This document shows, piece by piece, positions 50,468-62,553 of a stretch of 64,000 bases of DNA. Origin of the DNA: Coprinus comatus (Eukaryota; Basidiomycota; Agaricomycetes; Agaricales; Agaricaceae); the NCBI GenBank assembly GCA_034638255.1, contig JAWPGT010000007.1:558001-622000 (forward strand), given 5' to 3'. The notes under the pieces were generated by a model. It searched no databases. It was not told the DNA's origin and saw nothing but the letters and a program-made list of their open reading frames with translations. Numbering within the stretch: position 1 is the first letter of the stretch; every line of letters begins with the position of its first letter. The position numbers and the translations under genes are program-made.

Positions 50468-51061
50468 TTGATATGTAGTTTGTTTTCAAGTGTACGTTAT
50501 ACGTACTGGAATATATGTAAAAAAAAAAAAACGGCAAAATAAACTGGGAGCTACTCTTCATTTTTTTTAATGAACAATTAACGTCCTTAGATTAAGTACC
50601 TGAGCCTTGAGCCTGAACCCATATATTGGTCGTTTAGATATGTATATTAGGATGTATCAGAGCAACCCTATCATATGTGTGTGTGTGTGTGTGTTATTAT
50701 TAGTAATCATAACAATCAGGGGTTCCAGAGCTCCAAGCTCTTAACCCATTACCTTTCCATCTCTCTCACTCGTATCGTACTCGCGCTCTGACCCTCTCTC
50801 TCTCTCAGAGTATTGTCTTGGAAGGAGGAAGTTTTTAAACTTTTGTGAAGCAGAAGAAGACGCATAAACGATAGTTAGGATACAAAACCTTTGGTCAAGA
50901 AGGAGCTTTTTTGGAGGCCTCTCTTCCTCGAAATCTTCAACTCGAACTCGAACTCTTGAATATATATATATATATTTCCTTTGAAAAAAATAAGCAAGAC
51001 AAGATCTCTCCTAGTTTTGTACACCAACACCACAAAAATCACGAAGAAGAAAAATAAGACA
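50468..51061. other. Intergenic with simple repeats, upstream of CCCH gene
   Basis: No gene. It holds a TG/GT run (about 50675-50694), a CT-rich block (about 50795-50808) and a TA run (about 50959-50973) ahead of the CCCH gene start. Confidence 0.5.
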
Positions 51062-52637
51062 ATGGCTCAAACACCAAGACAAGGAGAGATGTCAGCAGAA
51101 GATCAAATGAGAGATGAAATTGCAAGGTTAACTGGTACGTTACAACCACCACCACCACCATCCTTTCTTTTCTTTTCTTTTCTTTTCTTCTTTCTTTCAG
51201 TTTATCTATATCAACTAACTTGTGTGTATATAGCTACTATCAATCAACACAAGTATAGTCAAGTATCAGCATCTACATCAAGTAGTGGTTATTATAATCC
51301 TCAATCAAGTTATGGATATGGACATGGATATTATGGAGGAGGAGGAGGAGGATATAGAGGTAGAGGTAGAGGTAGAGGAGGGGTTGTTAATGTTACATCA
51401 GGAGGGGGTGTAGGAGGTGGTAATGGTGGACCACATAAACAATATGTCAGACCTGGACTTGTTACTGGAAATAGTAGTGGGAAAGGGAAGGAAACTATGA
51501 GTGGGAATGGAGAAGGATCAAGTATGAATGTTGATGAAAAGATAAATGATGTCGAAGATGGGGATGGGAAGAAGAAAGAAGTTATTATTGGTGGTGTTAC
51601 TTTTGAAGCAAGTAAAAGGTCGTTGGTACGGAAAGATTGTGAGTGTTCATGTATAAATGTGTTGTTTTTATTTATTTATTTCGTGATAATTAGTGGCAAC
51701 ATCGACAGCTAAGAAACTAGTACCAGTACGATCAGCTACAGCTTCGTATATAAGAGGGCATGGTCATTTCCCAAGGAGAAGAACATATAAACCAAAAGGT
51801 CGAGGAGGCCGGAATATGACGTTGGATAACACGAATCGCCCATACCAGTTTGTCCAATTGGTTTTTGATGATGTCTACGGACTTGATTCTTTTTCTCCCT
51901 TGTGGAGGATCTGGGTTTACTAATGTGAAAACTTTTGCAGGTCCAAGAAAGCTACGATTCGAAAGATAGATAAGCCTTGCCCGAGGTTTACTAAGACAGG
52001 TCAGTAGGGTAGTCCGAGTAGAATGGACATTACTGATGAAACATTTACGTGTTTAGGAACGTGTTCGAGAGGACTGACGTGTGCGTATCAACATGACGCA
52101 AACAAAATTGCGATATGTTGGCCGTTTATGCAAGGGGATTGTCCAAAGACTGCGAATACTTGCAACCTATCACATAATCCTACACCGGAAAGAACGCCAT
52201 TATGTGTACACTTTTTGAACCGAGGAAGATGTACCAAGGAGAACTGTCCGTTCCCACATGTGAATGTAGGGAAGAAAGAAGGAGTGTGTCGCGATTTTGC
52301 GGTGCTAGGGTACTGTGAAAAGGGAGTGGATTGTGACAAGAACCATGTGAGAGAATGCCCCGAGTTTGAGGAGACGGGAGAGTGCAGGACAAAAGGATGT
52401 AAGCTACCGCATGTGATAAAGGCCAACGCGCGATGGGTGAAGAAGGATCCGATAGAAAAAAAGGCAGAAGACGAGAAACCGCTGGTGACAGCCGAAAGTG
52501 GAAAGCTGGGCGACGAGTATATTTCGCTCATCTTCAACGAGAGCGGCAGTGAGGGTGAGAGTGAAGAGGAAGATGGGGATGGGGATGGGGAGGACGAGGA
52601 GGGAGAAGAGGGAGAAGAGAGCAGTGGGGAGGAGTAG
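51062..52637 (+). CDS. CCCH zinc finger protein, ZC3H3 type
   Basis: Five exons (51062-51134, 51234-51638, 51694-51847, 51941-51999, 52057-52637) encode 423 residues. The N-terminal half has a Tyr/Gly-rich stretch with RGRGRGRGG (RGG-like RNA binding). The C-terminal half has five tandem CCCH fingers, beginning CPRFTKTGTC, CWPFMQGDC, CVHFLNRGRC, CRDFAVLGYC and CPEFEETGEC. Five CCCH fingers preceded by a basic segment is the arrangement of ZC3H3, which acts in mRNA polyadenylation and export. It ends in an acidic Asp/Glu/Gly tail. The last intron lies inside the first finger. Confidence 0.87.
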
Positions 52638-52703
52638 GAGTAGATAGTAGATAGTGACATGTGATTAAATATTAAATAGCAACTTTCTTAACGTCCAACA
52701 GCC

Positions 52704-53276
52704 ATGACTACCACCACCACTACCCACCCCCATTCCAGTCGCAGTCAGTCGCGTATTATGGTTTCAGTCAGGCGTTCCATCTCTTCAGTCAGACGCCATC
52801 CACCCCCAGCACCCACAGACATCAACAACAACCAACCAGCCACATATTTCCGCGACTCTGCTCCTGCTGCTCGCCCTACCGTAGAGCAGATAGCAATGGG
52901 CCTTCATGTTTCCCGCACCCCCCATCTACGCTCAGCTCGTCACCACTATTCACGCTCAGCCTCGGCCTCCCCAGCACAACCACTACTCCGTTCATCTCTC
53001 AAAAAATCAACACTCGCCTCATCGGACTCCTCACCCACTCTCCATCCTCTCCCCATGTCTCCTTCATCATCCACCCTCACCTCAACATCCCTACACACCT
53101 CACACTCGCCCCAACCACACTACAGCACCCTGTCTGCGCTAAAATCACGCATGGCACGCCTGCTGCCCGGAGACAAGAGGAGAAGCACTAACTCATCCGA
53201 TGTGGCGTCTGCTCCACCAGAGAGCACACACAAGAAAAAGGCTGTGAGGTTCAGCCATGCATCAGACGACGAGTAG
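52704..53276 (+). CDS. Hypothetical protein with C-terminal PP1-docking-like motif
   Basis: A single exon of 190 residues that starts 66 bp after the CCCH gene stop. It is Ser/Thr/Pro/His-rich and basic and looks disordered. Two segments are not low-complexity: RPTVEQIAMGLHVSRTPHLR (about 58-77) and the C-terminus KKKAVRFSHASDDE, which holds an RVxF-type sequence (K-A-V-R-F), the docking motif for protein phosphatase 1. Both look like short linear motifs. Unspliced, so weaker evidence than its neighbours, but the long frame and codon use support it. Confidence 0.65.
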   Translation: MTTTTTTHPHSSRSQSRIMVSVRRSISSVRRHPPPAPTDINNNQPATYFRDSAPAARPTVEQIAMGLHVSRTPHLRSARHHYSRSASASPAQPLLRSSLKKSTLASSDSSPTLHPLPMSPSSSTLTSTSLHTSHSPQPHYSTLSALKSRMARLLPGDKRRSTNSSDVASAPPESTHKKKAVRFSHASDDE

Positions 53277-53392
53277 TGGTAGACTAGCGCTGAGGACCAT
53301 TGTAGCACTTTTTTTCGTATTTATCAAAATTGGTTATTTGTAGCTTAGAATATTTGTTATATTATTTTCAACACGCGTCTCCTCCTCCCATC

Positions 53393-55440
53393 ATGTCTCC
53401 TGTAGAGACCGAGTACTACGACCTCGTCAGTGTCCTTCATCTCACCCACACACCCACTGACACTTAGCCTGTTATCTCCAGCTCGGTGTTCCTGTAGATG
53501 CCGACGATGTCGCTCTCAAAAAGGGATACCGGAAAGCGGCCATGAAGGTCGGTTGCCACACCGTCCGTCCAATATCAGACCCCACCTCTAACCATTCCCC
53601 ATAGTACCACCCAGACAAGAACTCTTCACCAGAGGCAGAGGAGATGTTCAAGGATATCAGGTACTCTTCACTGTCTTTCCAGCATTTCTGTGTCCTCATT
53701 GCCTCTGCTATTATAGCAAAGCTTACCAGGTCCTCTCTGATCCTGTAAGTCAATCTTGCCTTCCAATATGACAGCAAAGAGTTGATCCCCCCTAAAAAGA
53801 ACCTGCGTGCTGTGTACGACAAGAATGGCAAGAAGATGATGGAGAAGGAAGGAAAGGAGATGAAGATGGAAGATGCTGCCGGTTTCTTTGCCAATATGTT
53901 TGGTGGTGAACGTTTCGTCGAATATGTCCGTTCCTTCATTCCAATCTTCTTACCAACACCCGCTAAATCATCCGTCCTCTCCAGATTGGAGAAATAACCA
54001 TCATGAAGGAAATGACTACTGCAGCAACTAACATGATGTCTGAAGAAGAAAAGGCAGAGATCGAGAGACAGATGAATCAGAACAATCGTCCTCCCGAAAC
54101 TCAAAACATCACTGCTGAACCTCATGTTCATCTTGACCCCAACTCTCAACAACAACAATCTTCAACAGCCGCTCAATCCTCAGCTTCCATCCATACTACA
54201 ACCGCAGAAGGAGGAACATCTTCTACTTCTCCTATTAGCCCTTCTGCTTCTGCCATAGACTTTGCTAAGGCGAAAGCGGAAGCTAAAGAAAAGGCCCGTC
54301 AAGCACGTGAGAAGGCTCGTGAGCAAGATGAGGAAAGGAGAAAAGTAATGAGAGAACGCATAACAACTCTTGCACAGAAGCTTGTAGAAAGGTTGAGACC
54401 GTATGTAGAGGCTAACGATCCTGGTGGTCTTCACGATCCGGAGACAGAGACTTTTAGAGCTAGAGTCGTCAGGGAGGCCGAGGATCTTAAACTGGAAAGT
54501 TTCGGTGTAGAGCTGCTCCATACTATTGGGACTGTTTATGCTATGAAAGGTTCGACGTTTATGAAGAGTAGAAAAATGTTGGGCATGTGAGCAGATTTTT
54601 TTTTTGTTCCTTGTTGGATATTAAGGAACTGATATGCTTCTCAAGACCTGGATTCTGGTCAAAGATGAAGGAAAAAGGATCGGTAGCCAAGGAGGTTTGG
54701 GGTGTTATTGGAAGCGCGTACGTATTGTATCCGTCTCTCTTTTGGTTAACTACTTAGGCTTGTTGCATCCTTCGTGTAGATTGAGCGTTCGAGATGTCCT
54801 CCAGGTGACTTTTTTTTATTATCTCCTTTCATAAAGTTTGTGTGGAACCTCTGACGTGATTGTCCGTACTTGTAGGAAATGGAAAAGGCTCAACTGAAAG
54901 GAGAAATTGCGGAAGAAGAAATGAGGGAATTGGAAATGGATATGACAGGTAAAATGTTACTTGCATCATGGCGTGGTGCGAGATTGGAAGTGATCCAGGT
55001 TCTTCGAGAGGTAGGTTTTTTTTTTATCTTAAAAGTTTGTATGTCCATTAATAAATGCAATCCAGGTCGTTGATACTGTTCTTAAAGAAGCAAACATTTC
55101 CGAACAAACCTTATACAATCGCGCTAAAGGTTTGATCGAAATCGGTAAAATCTTCAAAGCAGCTCAACCAGATGAATCGGATGAAGAACGTAGAGAACTT
55201 GAACGGTACGTAAGCTTCTTACCTTCTCCTTTTCATTTCAAAAAAAAAAAAAAAAAAAGAACCGTACTAAATTTAATGAATCTTTCTGTTATTAGTCTCG
55301 TTGCTGAGGCGGCTAAACCAAAACCAAAAAAGAAGACACAAACACGTTCACCTGGTCAACAACCCGCAAGTGTAGCAAATGCATCCGATCCAAATACATC
55401 AGCAACAGCCGCCGAATCAAAACCGACTACCTCGGCTTAA
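53393..55440 (+). CDS. CAJ1-type DnaJ/Hsp40 protein
   Basis: Eleven exons (53393-53425, 53482-53547, 53605-53660, 53717-53744, 53800-53925, 53985-54586, 54646-54717, 54780-54804, 54876-55010, 55066-55205, 55296-55440) encode 475 residues. The J domain is at the N-terminus (ETEYYDLLGVPVDAD, YHPDKNSSPEAEEMFKDI, HPD present, KAYQVLSDPNLRAVYDKNG). A Gln/Ser-rich linker and an Ala/Lys/Glu/Arg-rich coiled-coil precede a DnaJ-X domain (IPGFWSKMKEKG, TLYNRAKGLIEIGKIF). This is the Caj1/Djp1 arrangement, an Hsp70 co-chaperone without a zinc finger, associated with membranes and the peroxisomal or plasma-membrane route. Ends in a short Lys/Ser tail. Confidence 0.92.
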
Positions 55441-58312
55441 TGACTCCTTCCTTACACAACTCCCTTTTTAATTTCTTGTTTTTTTATACCTATTCCCTCC
55501 CCCCCCCTCTTCTCTCCTTCCTCCTTGTTGGGGTACAAACTACCTTGATGCTTCTATCTACTGTCTACTACTTCTTTACTATTTGATATCCGTAGTGTTA
55601 CTCGCTTGCTTGACTTGCCCATCGTCGACCTTGATGCATCTATACTAAAGTACTAAAGTATCTTTTTCATGGTTTTTTTTCTTTCTTTTCTGAAATAACA
55701 CTCTCCCACCCCCCCTAATATGATTTTTTTCTTTTCTTCTTTGCTACTTCAAACTACATAATACATTACCTACACACAGTTACTTTGATTACTATATGCT
55801 AATAGTATCCGTGACTTTTTTTTTCTTGTTGGAGTTGAAATGTTCCGTGTGAGGAATTCTGTGTGTGGAATTTAGTTCCTCCGTCTAACAATGATCATAC
55901 CAGTTTTTTTTTTCTACTAATGGGGGTTTGTTTGGTTTTTGAACCCCCGAAATGTTGAATTTATTTTTGGTTTTTTTCAGATCTTCACAACCCCAAGCTA
56001 CCAAAAGTCGAAAATAAAAATGACAGGTAGTACATATGGCAAATATGTAAAGCATAAATTTTTTTCCTCTTTTTTTTCTTCTTCCTTTTGTCTCGCAATA
56101 CTTCTTTATAACTCCGAGTGTCAAAAACTCTATATCTTACATTTCTACATTCCACAAAAGAGAAAAAAAAAAGAGCTCTTTACATATAAAAATAAAATAC
56201 TGTACATAAGTGATAATCAATGTAAGTTTACTTATTAGATATCGGAGTCTCCGTTCATTATTTATATTTATATCTATATATTCTCTCCTCCGCCTCTATC
56301 TCAACTTCCCGAGTTGTGTCCGTCTTAATCGTACTTTTCTACATCTTTCTTCTTTCTTTCTTTTTTTTGTTTCCAATAGAAGTTGAAGGTCTCGTCATCG
56401 TCGTCATTATATCATTATCATTATTATGGTTTTTTTTTTGGGTAGAATATAACCGAAATACACCGAAAGCGTCGAATCGAATATGTATGTATGTACTTAC
56501 TACTTAACATGCATCTGACATGCACATATAATACATATGTAATTAAATAAAACTCTGATTCATACTCTATGTATTCAGAAGTTCGGACACGTTTTTTTAT
56601 ATATATTCCAATTGATGGGAACTTGAGTAGTAAAATGAAATCAATGACGATACTTGAATTCTAATATTGAATATCAATCAAAAGTTCTGTCTCCCGAAGA
56701 ATACTCATATATAATAAAAGAGCACCCTGAGTACTGAGTACTGACTGAGCTCTTGACCTCGGACTCGGTACTAAGATATCGGAGCCTAGACTCAGAGCAA
56801 TGCCCATTTTTTCTTTTTTGTATACATATACTATGGTACTCGGGACCCTCAGGTTCTTCCGACATTCCAGTACATTTCAGTCATCATACGTCTGAGAACT
56901 TTATTATGCACCGTATTACCGTGTATATCGTGCACATCTTTCAATTGTTGTTTTTTTCTTCTTCATAATTTTCAAAAAGCTGTGCCCTAAAAATAGAACA
57001 GCTACTTACGTAACCAAACGTATAAATTAAGTTTGTTAGTAAAACGTCCACGGTACGTTATACAGAGATAGAAATGCTCATGATTTGAGTTAAACATGAA
57101 CTTCCGGACCCTTCGCAGTTCGGTTTTTAAAGGGCTCATTTTCTATCGTTCTCACAGACTTTTCTCTCTTGTTCTCTTGATAGTAATAATAATAATAGTA
57201 ATAACAATAAACCATTCAACTTTGGTAGGCATCCTTTCTTCAAGACATTTTGGGTTCTATCTATTAAGCTCGAAGCTTGAAGCTTGAAGATTATGCGGTC
57301 TCGGGTAAGAGAGATCTCCATAATCTCCACCTACACAAGTGCATTGTGTATATCCTATTCAGAGATAAAATTTAACCCGAGGTACTACTAGACATAGCCC
57401 ACAGCACAATAAGGTTACTTTTCAATTACAATATCCTTTAGAATTTACAGTATGTAAGTAACAATAATATGAACCCTCGGTTATCCGGAGTCGTGTGTGA
57501 CCATACGAGAAAATACGACATGTGCACAATGTAAAAAAAGGCAAGTAGTTCCGGTCTGTCAGGAGAATAACAATACTACTCTGCAACCTTAAAAACCAAT
57601 AGTATCATGCCTGTCAAATAAATCCGACTCGCTTACAACATCGTAACATATGTTCACGTTCTTGGTTGAGAAGTGATCTCGATTCGAAGACCCTGGGCTA
57701 TTTTGGATAACACTATCACAAACCGTTTCGGCCTTTGCTTGTACTGATTACACTCATGTTTCTTCGGCTTGAAGGCTACAAGAACGTCAGGAATCCACGG
57801 GATTTCTTGGGACGAGATGAAAAGTTATATGCTTCCAGAATAATGTATTTGTGTAGCTTAGTATTAATGCTATCCGTGGCCAGTGGAGTATGTCAGCGGA
57901 AGCTTTTAAAGCGAATGTATTGCGGTAGACAAAAACTCCATTGGACAGTGGCGTTTGCGGCGTATACCTGGTAAATATAGAAATAGAGATGTTCTTAATT
58001 GCACTCACTGACTGCCATCGGAAAATTACAAGTACATAAACAAAACAGAGGCGACAAGGTGGCACGAATTCAAGTTCGCAGGTCGAACTGACGACCGACT
58101 TGTCCTGTAGGAATAGTTACATGAAGTACCAAAAAAATTGTTAAATTTTGTAATGATGATGGGTGTTGTAACTTGGCTATATACATTGTTCGTGGGGTAT
58201 ATCAACGTAGGTCTGATGTTAAAACAATAGAGTGGAAAGATAATAAAGAATTATGCCTGCAAAAGATAACGATAGTGATGCTCAAAGCAAGATATTAACT
58301 TAAAAAGAATGT
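55441..58312. other. Gene-free AT-rich region, 2.9 kb
   Basis: This is the space between the J-protein and the M20 peptidase, whose 3' ends converge. It is AT-rich with many T and CT runs and contains no frame with domain or splice support. The start may be the J-protein 3' UTR. Confidence 0.5.
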
Positions 58313-60508
58313 TCACGAAGACGAAGCGCTCTTCCAAGCTTCAAATGCACCTTTCGCCTGATAAGTTGTATTTCAATTGGCGTGGCTTTCTAGTACAATC
58401 ATCCGGCTTACCTGAGAAAAGAAGGATGCATCGGCGATGACTCTGAATCCCGTTAGTGCCAGGGCTTTGGTGACCAACATTGTGGTTTCATGTGCCTTCA
58501 GACTTGCTGCTGACTCTGCGAACGCAGGAGTGTGATTTCCTCCTCCCGGCTTCGTCGGAATCGCTGAGAAATATGAGCTTTTGGACCATCATGTAGTAGA
58601 TGGAGATATGGTACTTACAAAACACTGGGTGGAAGGCGGGAAGGGCTGTATTGATAATAATGTGTAAGCAAGGGAGAAATCATACACTGATGTAAGGACC
58701 ATTGACCATATGTTACATTTCCCTATCAACAATCATTTAGAAAAAATGTTATCAATCATGACATATAAAACACTCACGAAATCGGTCGAGGCAGAAGTGT
58801 CTTCGGTGGTGGCCGTCAAGCCATATCGTGATCCAATAACATTGACGAAATCGGTGGCTATAACAATGTCAAAATCGGGTCCAGAGCCAAAGAAAAGAAC
58901 CTACCAAGAACCTCATTTTGATGTAGTTCAAAATATGGTTTATCAAGATGCATAGTTATAGAACATGAGGTTGCCATTGCGGCAGCCCTAAAAACGTCAA
59001 CACAGCATAGAAAATGCAACGACCAAGAAACTCACTCGAAGCATTTCTTGACTCTTTCAACAAACACAAAGAGATCCTTGGATGTCGGAGCACGTACATA
59101 CCATCGCATCTGTGCATGGTCTGGTATGACTATTTGTATGTGCCTTTAAGACATAGCGGCACGTAGAGATCAATTGCTACATACTGTTGGGGACCCAGTC
59201 GTTCCCTCGTATAACTCCATGGACCCTGTGGTCGGGTTTCATTTGTTGCCGCAATACGGATACACTGGAGTATGCGAGAAAGGCGGCGTCTTGGGCATTA
59301 GTACCTTCCCTGTAATGTATATGAGAGAGAGACGGGGGTAGATCAGTAGGCTGTGCGATGCAAGCATATCAAATGCGTACCAGGGTGCGGCGCCAGCATG
59401 AGCACTGAAAGGGTGATAAATTCCGAGTACGTCGCGGTAGTATATCACGAAGTTTCCATTGGTCGTGAAGTCGAAGGGTAGGAAGTCAATGACGCAAGTT
59501 AATACCCGACAAATGCCAGTTCATAAATCGACTAACCTTTGACCAAAAAACTCAACGTCAATGGCTTGCATCGCGGCTGTTGAACCAATACTGGTAGTAT
59601 GAGGTTGACCAACTCCCGGATGGCACCTTGAAATGGCGATGATCAAAATCGGAGATCAGAGAAGGGAAGATTATTAGGCTTCTTTGGGTGGATGAATGCA
59701 ACTCACATGATACATGCATCCATGCCCTTGTAACCGCCTTTCTCGAGGAGAATCACTTTTCCACCCCCACTCTCTTCCGCTGTAATGGATACTCAGGAAC
59801 GAATGTACATATGACCCGCATATACAGGACGCATACCAGGGGTACCGAGGAGAACAACCTTTCCGGGCACATCATGTTCCTGTAAAGCGGCTTTTATAGC
59901 AACGGCGACACCGACACCGCTGATGGCAATGAGGTTATGACCGCATGCATGACCCATGCCTTTGAGCGCGTCCATCTCGGAGTTGATACCGATGGTACGA
60001 CCACCCTTGCGATGCTGAAATTCTGCACGCCATGCAGTGTCTAACCCTAGATAGTGCCGTGTTACCTTGAAGCCCTGTCGTTCCATAAAAGCCGTGAGGA
60101 GGTCGTGGGCATACCTGTAGAAGCACCAAATATATGCGCATCAATCGACGGAACGGAATAAAACCGATAGCTTACGTTTCCTCAAACATGATCTCCGGAT
60201 GTGCTATTGCTCTATCAGCAAGGGTCTACGAGGAGACTGCAGAAATTATACCATGTATCGAGAGACTGAGTTTGCGCAGAGATGCATCGAGGTTGTCGAT
60301 GGCTCGCTCGATAGTTTCGAGGACATTTGGGGTGTAGAGTTGGGAGTACTCTGGGAGAGACTCGTAGGAGAGAACGGTTGATTTCTCAGAGGCAAACGTA
60401 AAGTTGCAGCAGGGATTGAGATAGGTGGGTGTGTTCTATATGAGGTGAGCCACGGAGGATGCCGAGGATGACGACAGAGATACCTTTTGCACGGTGTGGT
60501 GTGGACAT
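58313..60508 (-). CDS. M20 family amidohydrolase/peptidase (M20D2/ACY1L2-like)
   Basis: Fifteen exons (60508-60484, 60350-60252, 60203-60176, 60114-59837, 59779-59707, 59626-59537, 59404-59381, 59309-59185, 59129-59036, 58987-58905, 58857-58778, 58722-58707, 58645-58619, 58563-58412, 58357-58313) encode 412 residues. [62 protein letters not shown] and GNDWVPN are the metal-binding and dimerisation-domain motifs of M20 carboxypeptidase-like amidohydrolases. Members of this subgroup hydrolyse small N-acyl or dipeptide substrates. The first intron, 133 nt, is the least certain part, because only one acceptor gives the correct phase. Exons of 24 and 16 nt occur. Confidence 0.88.
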
Positions 60509-60785
60509 GGTTTCTGACGCGAAAAGAGGGCAGAGAAGCAGCCTGGAATGTTGTGCATGGGTGGTGGTTGTGGGGAGAGAAAGAGAGGGAGGGGCAGACA
60601 TTTATGAATGGATCTGGACGAGATCTCCAGCTGCATTGCGGATCTCGGCTATAGTCCGGAGAGATCGGGATCGTCCCATTGGGTGCATGCGCTCACTAAA
60701 ACTGGGTCCCACAACCACCCAGGCCAGATTCCATTTGCTCCAAGGATCTCATGTGAAGAAGAGCAGTTACTTATCATATCTACGT

Positions 60786-62027
60786 TCAGTTGGACAGGAA
60801 CAGCCTACGCCAGAACCCAGCTTCTTCTTTGTACTCGTCTTGTCCCGCAATCCCAACCACAATCAGCCCAGTCTGTGTAAATACTTCGACCAGATTCCCT
60901 TGTCCGTCTCCAAGAGTCGCCGTCGTCTCCCGCTGTGTACTTTTCAACACCCGCATCCCGCTCTCAAGGGCCGGGAGAAACCTCATTTCCCCTTTGGCAC
61001 TTTCCACCCTTATTATGCCCGAAAACGTCTTTGGCACATATACAATCACATCTCCTGTGAACACAGAACATTCAAATAGTAAGCATACGAAGCCTCATCA
61101 CAAAACACTATCAGAACACATTGGCAGCAGCTGATATCTCGCTAGTCATCTGTGCTCCATCTGCTACTATATGGAACATCGCTGTAACTCACCTGAGCGC
61201 GAGAAGACATCCACACCCATAAATGGCTGGTGTATCGTCATACCCTCTGACGTCGTAACAGCTCGAGGCATCTGCTCAACCCAATTCGTCAGCATCGATA
61301 CTTCATCTCTCAAGCGCCGTGATGGTCGTGGAATTTATCACTTCTCCCAACTCAAAGTCAAAAAGTTTCATCATCCAATGTGGCACAACATCTGCTACAC
61401 TTTCGTCCTCTGACAATGCCACCACCTTGTCTGAAATGGTCTTAACCACAGCCCATGACTCACCAAGGTGATTTCAATCTTCCCTGTCTTACTTCCTATA
61501 AAAATGTTTGCTCTGTCCGTCTCCGCGGTCGAACTGGGTACAGTATCCAGCTGTAGCTTTATTTTCCCACTTCCCGTCTGGAAACTTGCATGAGGTCCTT
61601 CTACTTTAACAGTTTTACCCTTCGATTTCTTCTTCTTCTTCTGTATTCCATATCTTGTTCGGATCGGCGGCCCATCTCCATGCGCATTGGCATCGATATG
61701 GAATGTTCCTGAAACAGCGAATGTCACTCACAAAGATCGTACTTCAATAACCCCTCAGTGATCATCCTCACCAGTGATATCATCTGTTGTACAGAGTACA
61801 TGGACTTGACTAACACTCGGCGTCAGTATATCTAGGTTAGGCGAAACGATGGCAGGTGTTGTTTGAAGTTTAGTGGGATTGTTTGGTGTCGGTGGGTTGG
61901 GCGAAATATTTGCAGCCTGTGTTCTAGCGACGATACTACTGGCAACTTGAGGTTCGGCATGATTCTTCGGCCTCACTGCTACTTGTTCATCAGTGCCCTC
62001 GGAGTACGGCGGAGGGTTTTCTGCCAT
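60786..62027 (-). CDS. DUF7330-like hypothetical protein
   Basis: Five proposed exons (62027-61772, 61708-61493, 61430-61342, 61271-61193, 61054-60786) encode about 302 residues. The N-terminus MAENPPPYSEG is Pro-rich. The rest repeats a beta-strand pattern: GTFHIDANAHGD, ASFQTGSGKIKLQL, ANIFIGxK, GVDVFSRSGDVIVYVPKTFSG. Such SGxI/V repeats resemble the DUF7330 proteins of mushrooms, whose function is unknown. Exons 3 and 4 are less sure: the splice from 61493 uses gtaaga and the 61342 donor gtgata, and their protein does not look like the family. The gene is upstream of and on the same strand as the M20 gene. Confidence 0.6.
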
Positions 62028-62373
62028 CGTCTGTAGTAAACTGTGATTAAGTGGAAACGAGCGGTTGGTTCAGCATCATCATACATGCCTTGCTATCTGA
62101 GCGAGAAGTGGAAGCCATTGGATTTTGGCCTGGAATGATCATAGACGGGAGGTGAACGTTTGAACTCTGACTCTTTTTCGTCGGTAATATGGGAACAGCC
62201 CCACGTTGGGTGGGTTTCAAGGGGTAAGGGTACAGCTACGCACGCTAGAAGTACGCCACCCCTTGACTGCGGAGTACTGCCATTTCATCAAAATCACACC
62301 AATAGAAATATATTCTGCATGATAATATGTTTGTTATTCAGTAAAAAGAGATTGAAATACCGAGGCAAAAGAG
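62028..62373. other. Spacer between DUF7330-like gene and tRNA cluster
   Basis: 346 bp, with no gene seen. The left end is the upstream region of the minus-strand gene. Confidence 0.4.
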
Positions 62374-62470
62374 GGCCTGACCGGGAATTGAACCCGGGAC
62401 CTCCTCGATTTATAGCAATTGAGCTTGGATTTCTCCCGAACGAGGAATCATACTACTAGACCATCAGGCC
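62374..62470 (-). tRNA. tRNA-Pro (CGG), intron-containing
   Basis: Read on the minus strand, the 7-bp acceptor stem GGCCTGA pairs with TCAGGCC. The D arm is GTCTAGTAGTATGATT, the anticodon stem CCTCG pairs with CGAGG, the loop starts TT-CGG-G, and an intron of about 26 nt follows position 37. The T arm is CCGGGTTCAATTCCCGG. A TTTT terminator lies at 62370-62367. Confidence 0.88.
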
Positions 62471-62539
62471 AGTGGCGGTGATGCCTTGCATAAAAAGTTA
62501 TAGGAAGAGGAGCATAACTGCCCCATAAAAAAATGTTGG

Positions 62540-62544
62540 AAAAA
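62540..62544 (-). terminator. Pol III T-run after tRNA-Pro-like copy
   Basis: Five T residues on the minus strand, 9 nt after the last T-arm-flanking acceptor base of the degenerate copy. Confidence 0.5.
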
Positions 62545-62553
62545 CAACAATGG

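Noticed and set aside
52088..52660. 190-codon minus-strand frame opposite the CCCH gene
   Set aside because: The Ser/Pro-rich N-terminus is just the complement of the acidic tail, and the sense strand carries five conserved fingers.
53472..54158. 228-codon minus-strand frame opposite the J-protein
   Set aside because: It overlaps spliced J-domain exons on the other strand and has no recognisable domain.
57735..57974. 79-codon plus-strand frame in the AT-rich gap
   Set aside because: No motif, no splice sites and codon use unlike the neighbours.
60252..60430. Alternative second exon of the M20 gene beginning near 60433
   Set aside because: Its acceptor gives the wrong phase with the only start-containing exon; the acceptor before GTACTCCC keeps frame.
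60459..61079. 206-codon plus-strand frame
   Set aside because: It runs across the start of the M20 gene and the end of the DUF7330-like gene on the minus strand, both of which have family support.
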